Assembly: GCF_002632615.1 (NCBI RefSeq)
Contig: NZ_NITZ01000003.1
Coordinates: forward strand, 248,001 to 312,000
Direction of reading: 5' to 3'
From: Xenorhabdus miraniensis
GTDB taxonomy: Bacteria > Pseudomonadota > Gammaproteobacteria > Enterobacterales > Enterobacteriaceae
DNA: 64,000 bases
Numbering within the stretch: the first letter of the stretch is position 1; each line of letters starts with the position of its first letter. Both the position numbers and the translations under genes were made by a program. The notes below the pieces were generated by a model. It was given only the letters and a program-made list of their open reading frames with translations, was not told the DNA's origin and searched no databases. Shown one piece after another: positions 8,008 through 17,926 of this stretch.

Positions 8008-8805
8008 ATGAGAACTAACTCACTGACTATCGCAGGGACAGATCCTAGCGGTGGTGCCGGCATTCAGGCCGATTTAAAGACTTTTTCCGCGCTTGGTGCT
8101 TATGGCACGGCTGTGATAACCGCACTGGTTGCCCAAAACACAATGGGCGTACAATCAGTTTATGATATCGATCCCCTCTTTGTTGCTTCCCAACTCGAAT
8201 CTGTACTTTCAGATATCAGAATAGATAGCGCCAAAATTGGCATGTTATCGAATGCTGCTAATGTCGCTATAGTGGCTGAATCATTGCGCCGTTATCCTAT
8301 TCCTTATATCGTATTGGATACTGTTATGCTGGCAAAAAGTGGTGATCCGCTATTATTACCAGAAGCCGTTACGGCAATGGTAGAACAGCTATTGCCAATT
8401 GTTTCTTTGGTCACACCAAACTTACCGGAAGCCGCTGCCATACTGAAATGCGCCCTTGCCAAGACAGAAGCTGATATGTTGCAACAGGGACGTGAATTGC
8501 TTTCAATAGGATGTCAGGCGGTTTTATTGAAAGGAGGTCATTTGATCGATAAGGAAAGCCCCGATTGGCTGTTTACTCCTGAAGGCGAATGGCGTTTTAC
8601 TTCAACCCGGGTGAATACACGGAATACTCATGGTACAGGTTGTACTTTGTCTGCCGCACTTGCTGCATTGCGCCCCCGTTATCCTGATTGGCAAAGCACG
8701 TTGCCTGTTGCAAAAATGTATTTGCAGAATGCGCTTGCGCAGGCTGATACCCTCGAAGTTGGCCAGGGAATAGGGCCAGTCCACCATTTTTACCAGTGGT
8801 GGTGA
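8008..8805 (+). CDS. thiD: Hydroxymethylpyrimidine/phosphomethylpyrimidine kinase ThiD
   Basis: Two-step cytosolic kinase that makes HMP-PP for thiamine synthesis. The ribokinase-fold motifs are present: GTDPSGGAGIQADLKTF at the N-terminus, binding HMP, and NTHGTGCTLSAALA near the C-terminus, forming the anion hole and ATP site. I chose the ATG at 8008 (265 aa; E. coli 266 aa) because the longer reading from 7951 would begin at the last base of the riboswitch and has no ribosome site. In E. coli the riboswitch precedes thiM-thiD; here thiM is missing between switch and thiD. Confidence 0.95.
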   Translation: MRTNSLTIAGTDPSGGAGIQADLKTFSALGAYGTAVITALVAQNTMGVQSVYDIDPLFVASQLESVLSDIRIDSAKIGMLSNAANVAIVAESLRRYPIPYIVLDTVMLAKSGDPLLLPEAVTAMVEQLLPIVSLVTPNLPEAAAILKCALAKTEADMLQQGRELLSIGCQAVLLKGGHLIDKESPDWLFTPEGEWRFTSTRVNTRNTHGTGCTLSAALAALRPRYPDWQSTLPVAKMYLQNALAQADTLEVGQGIGPVHHFYQWW

Positions 8806-8853
8806 ATAATGTGGGTGCCCGCTTGTCATTAAATGAAATACTTGTATTAAATA

Positions 8854-8875
8854 ATGGGGATACGAATATCCCCAT
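8854..8875. terminator. Bidirectional hairpin between thiD and fbaB
   Basis: ATGGGGATA/TATCCCCAT, nine perfect pairs closed by a CGAA tetraloop, lies between the converging thiD and fbaB. T-tracts are weak on both sides. Confidence 0.65.
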
Positions 8876-8904
8876 CTTGAGTATGGAAGGCGAAAAAAGC
8901 TGGA

Positions 8905-9954
8905 TTACGCAATTGTGATCTTTTTGTCGAGATAAACATCCTGAACGGAGTGAATTAGCTCAACGCCTTCTTTCATTGATTTCTTGAACGCTTTGCGACC
9001 AAGGATCAACCCCATGCCTCCGGCACGTTTGTTGATGACAGCGGTACGGACTGAATCACTCAAATCGTTATCGCCAGAAGCACCACCAGAATTAATTAAT
9101 CCAGCGCGCCCCATGTAGCAGTTAGCAAGTTGGTAGCGAACGAGATCAATCGGGTGTTCAGTGGTCAAATTGCTATAAACACGTTTATCAGTATGCCCAA
9201 ACCCAATAGCCGTATAGCCACCATTAGTTTCAGCCATTTTCTGCTTAACGATATCAGCACCAATGGTTGCTGCCAGATGATTTGCTTGGCCCGTTAAGTC
9301 GGCGCTGGTATGGTAATCAACTCCATCTTTTTTGAAAGCAGAATTACGCAGATAAGCCCATAACACAGTAACCATGCCTAGTTCATGAGCGCGTTCGAAT
9401 GCGGCAGAGATTTCTTCGATTTGACGACGTGATTCAGGAGAGCCGTAATAGATTGTTGCACCGACCGCCACTGCACCCATGTTAAATGCCTGTTCGACAC
9501 TGGCATACAAGGTTTGGTCATATTGAGCTGGATAGGTCAACGTCTCATTATGATTTAGTTTCACTAAGAACGGAATTTTATGGGCATAACGGCGAGAAAC
9601 CGATGCCAGCACACCATAAGTTGAAGCAACACAGTTACAACCCGCTTCGATCGCCAATTCAACGATATTTTTGGGATCAAAATAGAGCGGGTTGGTGGCA
9701 AAAGAAGCACTCGCAGAATGCTCAACGCCCTGATCTACCGGCAAAATTGAGAGATAACCAGTGCCTGCCAGACGACCGTGATTCATTAAGGTCTGCATGG
9801 AACGTAAGACAGTATTGGGTCGATTATTTTCGATCATCACCCTATCGACAAAATCGGTGCCGGGGAGATAGAGATTTTCACGTGGAATGGTATTGCAGTG
9901 ATGTTGTAATAAACTTTCAGCGTCTTTTCCTAACAACTTAGCGATATCAGTCAT
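8905..9954 (-). CDS. fbaB: Fructose-bisphosphate aldolase class I (FbaB/DhnA type)
   Basis: Cleaves fructose-1,6-bisphosphate into dihydroxyacetone phosphate and glyceraldehyde-3-phosphate through a Schiff base, needing no metal; in E. coli it is used mainly in gluconeogenic growth. At 349 aa it matches the E. coli enzyme (350 aa). The strand containing Lys237 ([10 protein letters not shown]) is the expected Schiff-base site, and SGGASGD near residue 290 is the phosphate-binding turn. It is transcribed alone, with 430 bp of AT-rich DNA upstream. Confidence 0.95.
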   Translation of the reverse strand: MTDIAKLLGKDAESLLQHHCNTIPRENLYLPGTDFVDRVMIENNRPNTVLRSMQTLMNHGRLAGTGYLSILPVDQGVEHSASASFATNPLYFDPKNIVELAIEAGCNCVASTYGVLASVSRRYAHKIPFLVKLNHNETLTYPAQYDQTLYASVEQAFNMGAVAVGATIYYGSPESRRQIEEISAAFERAHELGMVTVLWAYLRNSAFKKDGVDYHTSADLTGQANHLAATIGADIVKQKMAETNGGYTAIGFGHTDKRVYSNLTTEHPIDLVRYQLANCYMGRAGLINSGGASGDNDLSDSVRTAVINKRAGGMGLILGRKAFKKSMKEGVELIHSVQDVYLDKKITIA

Positions 9955-10382
9955 GATTAACTCCAGTTTGCAAAAGGCGCTGCTGATTGTTGTTGATATT
10001 TATATTGATCACAAGGTAAGCAGAGAGGGAAACCGTAGTGGATCGCTTCAGTTAATACAAATGTTGTTAAAATTTAATCATTCTGCATGACAGTAAAGTA
10101 AAATAATACTTATTTGGCATGATGATAAATAACCATTAGTCTATTCTGTAATTGAATAAATTGAGCGGTGTTTTCTTAAAGTTTCCTTCATTAAACTGAA
10201 GGAAATCAGATGATATTTATTCTATATGGTTTTATTACTCATAATAAATAATGTTACCAATTTCTGATTAATATGTATCCAATTGGAAATTGAAAAACAT
10301 TAAGCTAATTTATATTTTTAAAGTGAAGGGTTATTTCCCTAATTAATTGAATTTATTGTTGTTTTTTATTTTTTGTATAAAA
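9955..10382. other. AT-rich intergenic region upstream of fbaB
   Basis: No gene is visible. It should contain the fbaB promoter on the minus strand. The one notable structure is a 9-bp perfect inverted repeat (TTTCCTTCA/TGAAGGAAA, 10182-10205) without a T-tract. Confidence 0.5.
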
Positions 10383-10468
10383 GAAAAGGCCAGCCCAAGG
10401 GAGATTGAGCCGGCCAAGGAGGTGGTTCCTAGTCTTACAGTAAAACTTTTTTAGTTCTTCGTTTTTCA
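10383..10468 (-). ncRNA. cyaR: CyaR (RyeE) small regulatory RNA
   Basis: On the minus strand the sequence reads AGGAACCACCTCCTT, then a GC-rich terminator stem (GGCCGGCTC/GGGCTGGCC) whose loop contains AATCTCCCTT, then TTTTCTTTT. The seed and the loop match E. coli CyaR, and the position just downstream of yegQ is the same. CyaR is an Hfq-dependent sRNA that, when CRP-cAMP is active, base-pairs with mRNAs such as ompX, luxS and nadE. The 5' end is set from the -10 TATTAT and is approximate to a few bases; the resulting length of about 86 nt equals that of E. coli. Confidence 0.93.
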
Positions 10469-10501
10469 GAGCAGATAATACGAGAAATAAAATGGTATTG
10501 A

Positions 10502-10517
10502 TGTGATCTGTTTCTAA
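10502..10517 (-). promoter_or_regulatory. CRP site of the cyaR promoter
   Basis: TGTGA-N6-TCTAA: one perfect half-site and one poor. Its centre (10509.5) is 41.5 bp upstream of a start at 10468, the classic class II CRP spacing, with TATTAT at 10475-10480 as the -10. This agrees with the known CRP dependence of cyaR. Confidence 0.7.
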
Positions 10518-10553
10518 AAAAACATAACAATTTCTTTAAAACTTCATTTCGAA

Positions 10554-11930
10554 TTATTTCACTGGAAATTCTTGTGAATGAGGAGCTCTGGTATTGCCGC
10601 TCTTTAAATGTCGGACAAGTAAGGCATAATTCAGATCAATTTCTTCAGGAATTGGGAGATAAACGATATGCCCATCACCGGGTGCGACTTCCACTGGCTG
10701 ACCTTTCTTATTTGTCATGGATTCTAACGTAAAGTTAATATTGCCTGATGGTGTCATGAGCTCCAGTTGATCTCCAACAAGAAACTTATTCTTCACGGCG
10801 ACTTCGGCCAATCCGTTGATTCGGTTGCCAGTAAGCTCACCAACGAATTGTTGAGTGTCCGATACCGAATAGCCGTATTCATAAGTCTGGTAGGCATCAT
10901 GGGTATGACGACGCAGGAAACCTTCTGTATAGCCACGGTGTGCCAGACCTTCCAGAGTAGTCATGAGAGTGGGATCGAAAGGTTTTCCGGCAACAGCATC
11001 ATCAATGGCACGGCGATATACCTGAGCTGTGCGGGCACAATAATAGAAAGATTTTGTACGGCCTTCGATTTTTAATGAGTGAACACCCATGCCGGTCAAT
11101 CTTTCCACATGCTCAATCGCACGTAAATCTTTAGAGTTCATGATATAAGTGCCATGCTCATCTTCAAATGCTGACATGTATTCGCCCGGACGCTTGGCTT
11201 CTTCAATCATGAATACTTTGTCTGTTGGAGTACCCTGGCCCAATGTGGGTTCAACATTCTTGACAGGGATAGGCTCGTGCATATGAACAATATTACCGAC
11301 AGTATCTTCTTTACCTTCCTGTACATTGTATTCCCAACGGCAGGCGTTAGTGCACGTTCCCTGATTGGGATCGCGTTTATTGATATAGCCCGATAACAGA
11401 CAACGACCAGAATAAGCCATGCAGAGTGCGCCATGGACAAAAACTTCAAGTTCCATTTCTGGTACTTGCTGACGGATTTCAGCAATTTCTTCCAGTGAAA
11501 GTTCACGGGAAAGAATGACACGCGTTAATCCCATTTGTTTCCAGAATTTGACGGTAGCCCAGTTAACCGCGTTTGCCTGAACCGAAAGATGAATGTCTAT
11601 TTCAGGAAATGCTTCGCGCACCATCATGATTAAACCCGGATCGGACATAATCAGCGCATCAGGCCCCATTTCCACAACAGGTTTCAAATCACGGATAAAT
11701 GTTTTCAGCTTTGCATTATGTGGTGCGATATTGACGACGACATAAAAACGTTTACCTAATTCGTGGGCTTCTTTAATGCCTTGAGCCAACGTTTCATGGT
11801 TAAATTCATTATTGCGGACACGCAGGCTATAGCGGGGTTGGCCGGCATAGATAGCATCTGCACCATAGGCAAATGCGTAACGCATGTTTTTCAAAGAGCC
11901 GGCGGGAGAAAGTAATTCTGGAGTAAACAT
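10554..11930 (-). CDS. trhP: tRNA uridine-34 hydroxylation protein TrhP (YegQ, U32 family)
   Basis: Prephenate-dependent enzyme of the U32 family needed for 5-hydroxylation of uridine 34 in tRNAs, on the way to cmo5U. The U32 signature around residues 162-200 (FVHGALCMAYSGRC, then NQGTCTNACRWEY) supplies four Cys that fit an Fe-S cluster. The fold is a TIM barrel, followed by a C-terminal domain. Length 458 aa compares with 453 in E. coli. The neighbours yegP and cyaR are the same as in E. coli. A 9-bp inverted repeat (CCTTACCCT/AGGGTAAGG, 11965-12001) lies in its leader. Confidence 0.95.
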   Translation of the reverse strand: MFTPELLSPAGSLKNMRYAFAYGADAIYAGQPRYSLRVRNNEFNHETLAQGIKEAHELGKRFYVVVNIAPHNAKLKTFIRDLKPVVEMGPDALIMSDPGLIMMVREAFPEIDIHLSVQANAVNWATVKFWKQMGLTRVILSRELSLEEIAEIRQQVPEMELEVFVHGALCMAYSGRCLLSGYINKRDPNQGTCTNACRWEYNVQEGKEDTVGNIVHMHEPIPVKNVEPTLGQGTPTDKVFMIEEAKRPGEYMSAFEDEHGTYIMNSKDLRAIEHVERLTGMGVHSLKIEGRTKSFYYCARTAQVYRRAIDDAVAGKPFDPTLMTTLEGLAHRGYTEGFLRRHTHDAYQTYEYGYSVSDTQQFVGELTGNRINGLAEVAVKNKFLVGDQLELMTPSGNINFTLESMTNKKGQPVEVAPGDGHIVYLPIPEEIDLNYALLVRHLKSGNTRAPHSQEFPVK

Positions 11931-12162
11931 ATTGTTAGCATTCTCGGTCTGAGTTCAAGTCAGCCCTTACCCTATCATCTTTATCATTACTAAGGGTAAG
12001 GTTAAAGGGAGGGGGATTTTAGCGCTTATTCCGTCATTAGCACAAATATATTATTGTCCCGGAAGGGGGCTAATAAGAGATGATTTCTTCTGAGATTACT
12101 TTGGACATCAGAACAAGTCACCCTGCATTGGTTATAAATTGAATTGCCGGATATGGTTAAAG

Positions 12163-12187
12163 AAAAACGCGCCGCTGATACGGCGCG
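12163..12187 (-). terminator. Terminator of yegP
   Basis: On the minus strand CGCGCCG/CGGCGCG with a 6-nt loop is followed by TTTTT at 12167-12163. A strong intrinsic terminator. Confidence 0.88.
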
Positions 12188-12211
12188 AGCCATTAATTGT
12201 GTTCATTAATT

Positions 12212-12550
12212 TTATTTGGTCAAATCACGGATACTTTCCGTCGGTCCGGTTTTCATGACCGATTGTATACATTTCTTCATGCTGGCTTCATTAGCATAAG
12301 GTTCACTGACACCAATAATCTGATGATTGCGGGCTTTCAGGACAAAATAAGACTTACCTGACTTATTTTTTCTCACTTCATGGCGGGTTTTATCGGGAGA
12401 ATTGACCCGCACAGAGTTAATACCTTTATTGGCAGCAGCCTTAGTGGTATACATTTCACTGTTCAAAATAATATCACCGCTTGCTGCCACCAGATTGAAG
12501 TAAAATTGCCCGTTCTTTGCTTTCTTAAGATCATAATGCCCAGTAGCCAT
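12212..12550 (-). CDS. yegP: YegP, DUF1508 tandem-repeat protein
   Basis: Small cytosolic protein of two DUF1508 repeats (each with the pattern NGQ.YF.L.A.....I..SE.Y..K, about residues 1-55 and 56-110). Function is unknown; E. coli YegP lies next to baeR and has been linked with the envelope-stress regulon. Start chosen at 12550 because AGGAG lies eight bases before it and the protein then begins MATGHYDLKK, in line with E. coli YegP (110 aa); the longer reading adds 37 residues unlike the family. Confidence 0.9.
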   Translation of the reverse strand: MATGHYDLKKAKNGQFYFNLVAASGDIILNSEMYTTKAAANKGINSVRVNSPDKTRHEVRKNKSGKSYFVLKARNHQIIGVSEPYANEASMKKCIQSVMKTGPTESIRDLTK

Positions 12551-12713
12551 AAGAAATTCTCCTGATTGGGTAATTATCAGCTTAAGTTTAGCTTGAATTT
12601 TGTACAGCAAAGAGGTTTGGCAAAAAATTTTTTTGTAGTCTTCCTGAAATCGCAACGACATTTAAGAAAAATCGCGTGAATTGTTGAGACAAAACCGGTT
12701 GCTGTGAATATCA

Positions 12714-13421
12714 TCACATCAAACGACAGATCTCGGCTTCCCAACGATAGCCAAGGCCATAAATTGAACGAATAAAAGATTTATCTTCATCCAATTGTTC
12801 TAGCTTTCTACGCAAGTTCTTAATATGGCTGTCAATGGTACGATCATTCACGATGCGATGATCATCATAAAGATTATTCAATAGCTGATCACGGGAAAAA
12901 ACACGCCCCGGTTGGCTGGACATAATCTTAAGCAGACGAAATTCAACGGGTGTCAGTTCAAGCGCCCGTTCAAGATAACGTGCCTGAAAGTGATTTTCAT
13001 CTATGGTCAGCGCACCTTGTTCGCTGACGATATCTTGCGGGCGATAACAACGGCGCAGGATTGTTTTTACCCTGGCTACCATTTCCCGTGGGCTATACGG
13101 TTTGCAGATATAATCATCAGCCCCAATTTCTAATCCGAGAAGCCGATCAATTTCTTCCGTTTTCGCCGTCATTATTACAATCGGGATATCAGAAAACTTA
13201 CGAATTTCCCGACAGACCGATAACCCATCAAGACCGGGTAGCATCAGGTCAAGTAAGATAATATGGGGTTGGTATCTTTGAACATGATCAATGACTTCAT
13301 CACCGCGTTTCAGCCATTCAGTTTGATAATCTGCCGATTGCAAATAATCAACCAGCAACCGTCCCAATTTCGGTTCATCTTCAACGATGAGAACGGTATA
13401 TTGTGTAGAATATATACTCAT
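12714..13421 (-). CDS. baeR: Response regulator BaeR
   Basis: OmpR-type transcription factor of the Bae envelope-stress system. The receiver domain (about 8-120) has the acidic pair near residues 15-16 and the phosphorylated Asp58 (ILLDLMLPG); a winged-helix DNA-binding domain (about 135-230) ends with the usual [12 protein letters not shown]. It lies 12 bp behind baeS in the mdtABC-baeSR operon. When phosphorylated it should activate mdtABC through the box upstream of mdtA. Confidence 0.95.
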   Translation of the reverse strand: MSIYSTQYTVLIVEDEPKLGRLLVDYLQSADYQTEWLKRGDEVIDHVQRYQPHIILLDLMLPGLDGLSVCREIRKFSDIPIVIMTAKTEEIDRLLGLEIGADDYICKPYSPREMVARVKTILRRCYRPQDIVSEQGALTIDENHFQARYLERALELTPVEFRLLKIMSSQPGRVFSRDQLLNNLYDDHRIVNDRTIDSHIKNLRRKLEQLDEDKSFIRSIYGLGYRWEAEICRLM

Positions 13422-13433
13422 TGCGTCTTAGGT

Positions 13434-14825
13434 TCAGAGTGTTTCACGTTCAGGGAATGTCATCAACGGTAATTCTACGTGAATTTTCATACCACCTAAA
13501 GGTGATCTTTCTGCATGAATCGTTCCATCGTGCGCTTCGACGATATTATAACAAATTGCCAGCCCTAACCCTGAGCCACCGCTTGCACGATTGCGGGAAG
13601 ACTCACAGCGATAAAAACGCTCAAAAACATGTTGGCATTGCTCGGCAGTCAGTCCGGGAGCACTGTCTTGTAAATCCAATACCCAACAGTGTTGATTTGA
13701 ATAAGCTTGAATAATTGTTTTTCCGTGCTCATTGGTATAGCGCAGGCTGTTTTCCAGCAAGTTTTGGAATAGCTGCATCAGTCGATCTGGATCAGCAAAC
13801 AGAGTTACATTTTCTTTCAGGCTCAACGCCAGGGTGATTTGTTTATCAGCGAAACGACCTTGATAACCTGCCACAGAGAGTTGCAGTAATTCGCTGACCT
13901 TAACGGCTTCTTTTCTATAAGTCAGAGAGCCGCGATCGGAAAGCGATAATAAATGCAGGTCGTTGACCAATTTTGTTAAGGTCGTGACTTCCGTGAGTAG
14001 AGAATGGATAGTCTCCTGTGTCGGTTGTCGCACACCATCCTGCAAAGCTTCCAGTTCCCCACGCAGTACAGAAAGCGGGGTGCGCAATTCATGGGAAATA
14101 TCCGCCATATAATCACGTCGCATCTGCTCATTTTTTTCCAGTGTACTGGCGAGCTGATTAAAATCTGACGCCAGCTTACCGATTTCATCTTGACTGGATG
14201 GAATAACGCGGACACTAAAATCACCCGCAGCAAGTTTGTGGGTTCCTTCTACCAGACGTTTGACCGGCCTTAAAAAGCCACGGGAGAGAAGAAAAGTCGC
14301 AATCAGTGCCAGTAAGGTGGAAAAACCAGCAATAATCCAACTGGTGAATTGTTGCTGGTGGGCGAAACTAATATCGGCCTGACGAGTAATTTTGTCCGAA
14401 GTGCTGACAATGACCCAACCGACAACGCCATTTTGATAGGTGACAGGTTCACGGTAACTTTCTGCCGGAATGTCATTGGAATGACCTACCAGACGATTCA
14501 TTTGAGTATCCACAACCCAGAACTGGGGACGCCAACCGTGGGAAGTTGTTCTTTTATAGATATCACTATTTTGTTCAATGGTACGGATGATTTGAAAAAT
14601 CATCCGATCATTTTGGGTTAAGAAACGCCAGTCGCCGTATTGCTGGTATTGTTCTGTCAATGCGTCTGCCAGCATCTTTGCGCGCATTTGGCTATTTTGT
14701 TTGATATAGCCAATAAAGCCGTGCTGGAAACTGAGGCGGACGCCCCAGTGCATAGTGACCAATACCAACATACAAGTGGCAAAAATCGCCAAAAATAACT
14801 TACTGCTGATGCCTGTTTTTATCAT
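13434..14825 (-). CDS. baeS: Sensor histidine kinase BaeS
   Basis: Inner-membrane kinase sensing envelope damage and toxic compounds, partner of BaeR. Two membrane helices (about 10-28 and 162-182 from the chosen start) flank a periplasmic sensor; HAMP and the phosphoacceptor His245 (DISHELRTP) follow, then the N box ([10 protein letters not shown]) and G box (GSGLGLAI). I start it at 14825, where ATG overlaps the mdtC stop as ATGA, giving 463 aa with the family N-terminus; the longer frame adds 18 unrelated residues. In E. coli mdtD lies between mdtC and baeS; here the two genes are joined directly. Confidence 0.95.
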   Translation of the reverse strand: MIKTGISSKLFLAIFATCMLVLVTMHWGVRLSFQHGFIGYIKQNSQMRAKMLADALTEQYQQYGDWRFLTQNDRMIFQIIRTIEQNSDIYKRTTSHGWRPQFWVVDTQMNRLVGHSNDIPAESYREPVTYQNGVVGWVIVSTSDKITRQADISFAHQQQFTSWIIAGFSTLLALIATFLLSRGFLRPVKRLVEGTHKLAAGDFSVRVIPSSQDEIGKLASDFNQLASTLEKNEQMRRDYMADISHELRTPLSVLRGELEALQDGVRQPTQETIHSLLTEVTTLTKLVNDLHLLSLSDRGSLTYRKEAVKVSELLQLSVAGYQGRFADKQITLALSLKENVTLFADPDRLMQLFQNLLENSLRYTNEHGKTIIQAYSNQHCWVLDLQDSAPGLTAEQCQHVFERFYRCESSRNRASGGSGLGLAICYNIVEAHDGTIHAERSPLGGMKIHVELPLMTFPERETL

Positions 14826-17800
14826 GAATTTCCTGCTGATGCCGATGCGTGAGGCTGTTTGGTACGATGTCGCAGCCATTTTTCGCGCAGTCGGTCAAAG
14901 AACAAATATACAACGGGGGTGGTGTATAGCGTAAGCAATTGGCTCATCACCAGACCACCGACAATGGTGATACCCAATGGGAAACGCAGTTCAGCGCCGT
15001 CGCCGTTGCTCAGAACCAAAGGTAAGGCACCGAACAAAGCAGAAAGTGTTGTCATCATAATCGGCCGGAACCGCAATAAACAGGCTTGAAAGATCGCCTC
15101 TTGAGGACTGACATTACCGTTTCGTTGCGCTTCGAGGGCGAAATCCACCATGATGATGGCGTTTTTCTTGACAATACCCACCAGCAACATGATTCCAATC
15201 ATCGCAATCAGGCTAAATGGCGTATTGAACAACTCCAGTGCTAATAATGCCCCTATTCCCGCAGAGGGCAAGGTAGAAAGAATCGTCAATGGATGAAGAT
15301 AACTTTCATACAAGACGCCCAGAACCAGATAAACTGTCACAATCGCGGCAAGGATCACAAACAATTGGGAGCGTTCACTCTGTTGGAAATCTTGTGCAGT
15401 GCCTGCAAATGAGCTGCGAACTGACGAAGGAACACTGAGTTCTGTCATGGTTCTTTCTATTACAATGATTGCGTCAGACAACGTATAACCCGGCGCAACA
15501 TCAAAACCGATAGTCGAAGAGGCAGAAAGCCCTTCGTGGTAAACATCTAATGGGGCGTTAGCAGGACGCCAGTGAGCAAAATAGGAAAGCGGGATACGTT
15601 CCCCTTTGCTATTAATGACAAACATTTTCTCCAGAGCCGTTGGGTCCTGATTGTATTGCGGTGCAACTTCCATCACCACCTTGTACTGATTTAACGGTTG
15701 GTAAATGGTAGAAACTTGCCGTTGTCCAAAGGCATTATAGAGTAATTTATTGGCATCAGAGACATTGATGCCTAAACGTGCCATTACATCACGATCATAG
15801 ATAATTGCTATTTCTGCCCCTTTAGCCTCTTCGTCTTCATCTGAATTGACATCCACTAATTGCGGCTGTTTTTCCAATGCTTTTTTGACAGTAGGACTCC
15901 ATTTGCGCAGTTCGCCAAAATCATCAGACAGTAAATTAAACTGATAAGTGGATTTTGAACCGCGACCTCCGGATCTGAGATCCTGAACAGGAACTAAATG
16001 AAGACGTGCTCCTGCCTCATTGGTGAGCTTACTTCTTAAACGCGTTATCACTTGTTGGATACTTTCAGAACGCTCTTCCAATGGTTTCAGGGAAATAAAC
16101 ATAACGCCAGTGTTGATGCTATCACCACCGGTAGATCCCACAACATTATCCACTGTCGGATCTTCATCAATGATCTGCATAAAGCGTTTCATTTTTTCAC
16201 GCATAGCTTGAAATGAAATACTTTGATCCGCAACCACAAAGCCCAATATTTTTCCCGTATCTTGATGCGGGAAAAATGTTTTCGGGATACTGATATAGAG
16301 CCAGATATTCAGAGCGATAATACCGACTAATGTAAGTAGTACCCAGCGGGTATGATTGAGTATCCATTTCAGTGAACGGCCATAACTTTGCTGAATTTTC
16401 AGCAATACCTTACCGAATCCTTGCTTTTGTCTCTGTGTTTTTATTGGTGATGATTTGAGTAAATATGCGCACATCATTGGAGTCAATGTCAGTGAAACTA
16501 ACAGAGAAATTCCAATGGCGGTTGCAAGTGTGACAGCGAAATCCCGGAAAAGCCTGCCGAGTAGCTCATCGATCAACACAAGAGGAATGAAGACGGCAAT
16601 GAGTGACAGACTCATGGCAAGTACTGTGAATCCAACTTCCCTGACACCTTTGAGGGCAGCTTCCATCGGCTTCAACCCGGCATCCAGATGCCGGGAAATA
16701 TTTTCCAGTACAACAATCGCATCATCGACAACAAATCCGGTGGCAATGGTTAGTGCCATCAGCGAAAGGTTGTTCAAACTGAAACCACATAAATATATAG
16801 CAGTAAAAGTGCCAATGAGTGATACCGGAACGGCAATTGCCGGAATCAATGTGGCCCGGCCTGAACGTAAAAACAGGAACACCACCAGAATGACCAAGGC
16901 AACCGCAATGGCAAGTGCCCTTTCTACTTCTTGCAGGGAAGCTTGGATAGCTGGTGAGCGATCCTGCGCGATATTTAATTGAATACTGGCAGGCAGAGAT
17001 TCTTGCAGGATAGGAAGTTGATCACGAATGCGTTGAACAGTTGCGATAATATTCGCACCGGCTTCACGGCGAATAATAATGACAATTGCAGATTTATTGC
17101 CGGACATCCCCGCTGCCCGGATATCCTCGATCGAATTTTTAACATCTGCGACATCCTGCAAACGAACCGGAGCGCCATTATTATAATGCACAATAATAGA
17201 GCGATAGCTGTCTGCTGTTTTCAGTTCATCATTGGTGTGCAGTTGCCAGTTTTGTTTATCTGAATCAACATAGCCCGTTGGGCGCCGGACATTGGCATCA
17301 CTGATAGCATTGCTGACATCATTGAGAGAAACACCTTGATTGAAAAGGGCGTTAGGGTTCAATTCAACACGTATAGCAGGTAATGAACTACCGCCGACAC
17401 TGACCTTGCTGACGCCTTCTACCTGAGAAATTTTTTGAGCCAATCTGGTGGAAGCCAGATCATAGAGTTGCCCTTCACTATAACTGTCTGACGTGAGGGT
17501 TAATATCATGATCGGGGCGTCTGATAGATTGGCTTTATAATATACCGGTTTGCTTGGCATACCGGAGGGCAATAAGCTTTGCGCAGCATTGATGGCGGAT
17601 TGAACGTCCCTTGCTGCGCCATTGATATCCCGATTGAGGTCGAACTCCAAATAAATAAAGGAGGTTCCCAACGAGCTGGTGGACCCCATCTCTTTTACCC
17701 CTGCAATCCTGCCTAACGCGCGTTCCAGAGGTGTCGTCACAGAGGACGCCATCGTTTCTGGTGACGCACCGGGCATAGAGGCATGGACTGTTATCACAGG

Positions 17801-17926
17801 AAAATCCACTTTTGGCAGCGGCGATACAGGCAACAAGATAAAACTGAGCGCACCACACAGAGTGATAGCTAAACTCAGCAATGTCGTGGCAACCGGCCGC
17901 TGGATAAATAGGGCGAAAAATTTCAC
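14822..17926 (-). CDS. mdtC: RND efflux pump subunit MdtC
   Basis: Inner-membrane proton-driven RND transporter subunit. With MdtB it forms a B2C heterotrimer that works with MdtA and TolC to export bile salts, novobiocin and other compounds. The 1034-aa chain has the two-fold RND plan of 12 membrane helices and two large periplasmic loops, with the proton-relay Asp pair in [14 protein letters not shown] (about 397-410). Its start overlaps mdtB by 4 bp and its end overlaps baeS, implying coupled translation. The length is close to E. coli MdtC (1025 aa). Confidence 0.95.
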   Translation of the reverse strand: MKFFALFIQRPVATTLLSLAITLCGALSFILLPVSPLPKVDFPVITVHASMPGASPETMASSVTTPLERALGRIAGVKEMGSTSSLGTSFIYLEFDLNRDINGAARDVQSAINAAQSLLPSGMPSKPVYYKANLSDAPIMILTLTSDSYSEGQLYDLASTRLAQKISQVEGVSKVSVGGSSLPAIRVELNPNALFNQGVSLNDVSNAISDANVRRPTGYVDSDKQNWQLHTNDELKTADSYRSIIVHYNNGAPVRLQDVADVKNSIEDIRAAGMSGNKSAIVIIIRREAGANIIATVQRIRDQLPILQESLPASIQLNIAQDRSPAIQASLQEVERALAIAVALVILVVFLFLRSGRATLIPAIAVPVSLIGTFTAIYLCGFSLNNLSLMALTIATGFVVDDAIVVLENISRHLDAGLKPMEAALKGVREVGFTVLAMSLSLIAVFIPLVLIDELLGRLFRDFAVTLATAIGISLLVSLTLTPMMCAYLLKSSPIKTQRQKQGFGKVLLKIQQSYGRSLKWILNHTRWVLLTLVGIIALNIWLYISIPKTFFPHQDTGKILGFVVADQSISFQAMREKMKRFMQIIDEDPTVDNVVGSTGGDSINTGVMFISLKPLEERSESIQQVITRLRSKLTNEAGARLHLVPVQDLRSGGRGSKSTYQFNLLSDDFGELRKWSPTVKKALEKQPQLVDVNSDEDEEAKGAEIAIIYDRDVMARLGINVSDANKLLYNAFGQRQVSTIYQPLNQYKVVMEVAPQYNQDPTALEKMFVINSKGERIPLSYFAHWRPANAPLDVYHEGLSASSTIGFDVAPGYTLSDAIIVIERTMTELSVPSSVRSSFAGTAQDFQQSERSQLFVILAAIVTVYLVLGVLYESYLHPLTILSTLPSAGIGALLALELFNTPFSLIAMIGIMLLVGIVKKNAIIMVDFALEAQRNGNVSPQEAIFQACLLRFRPIMMTTLSALFGALPLVLSNGDGAELRFPLGITIVGGLVMSQLLTLYTTPVVYLFFDRLREKWLRHRTKQPHASASAGNS

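Noticed and set aside
9486..9941. 151-aa + strand ORF opposite fbaB
   Set aside because: Antisense to the highly conserved aldolase; composition is that of a shadow frame.
16455..16982. 175-aa + strand ORF opposite mdtC
   Set aside because: Antisense shadow of a conserved RND gene, rich in Ser/Thr/Arg as expected from reading a membrane gene backwards.
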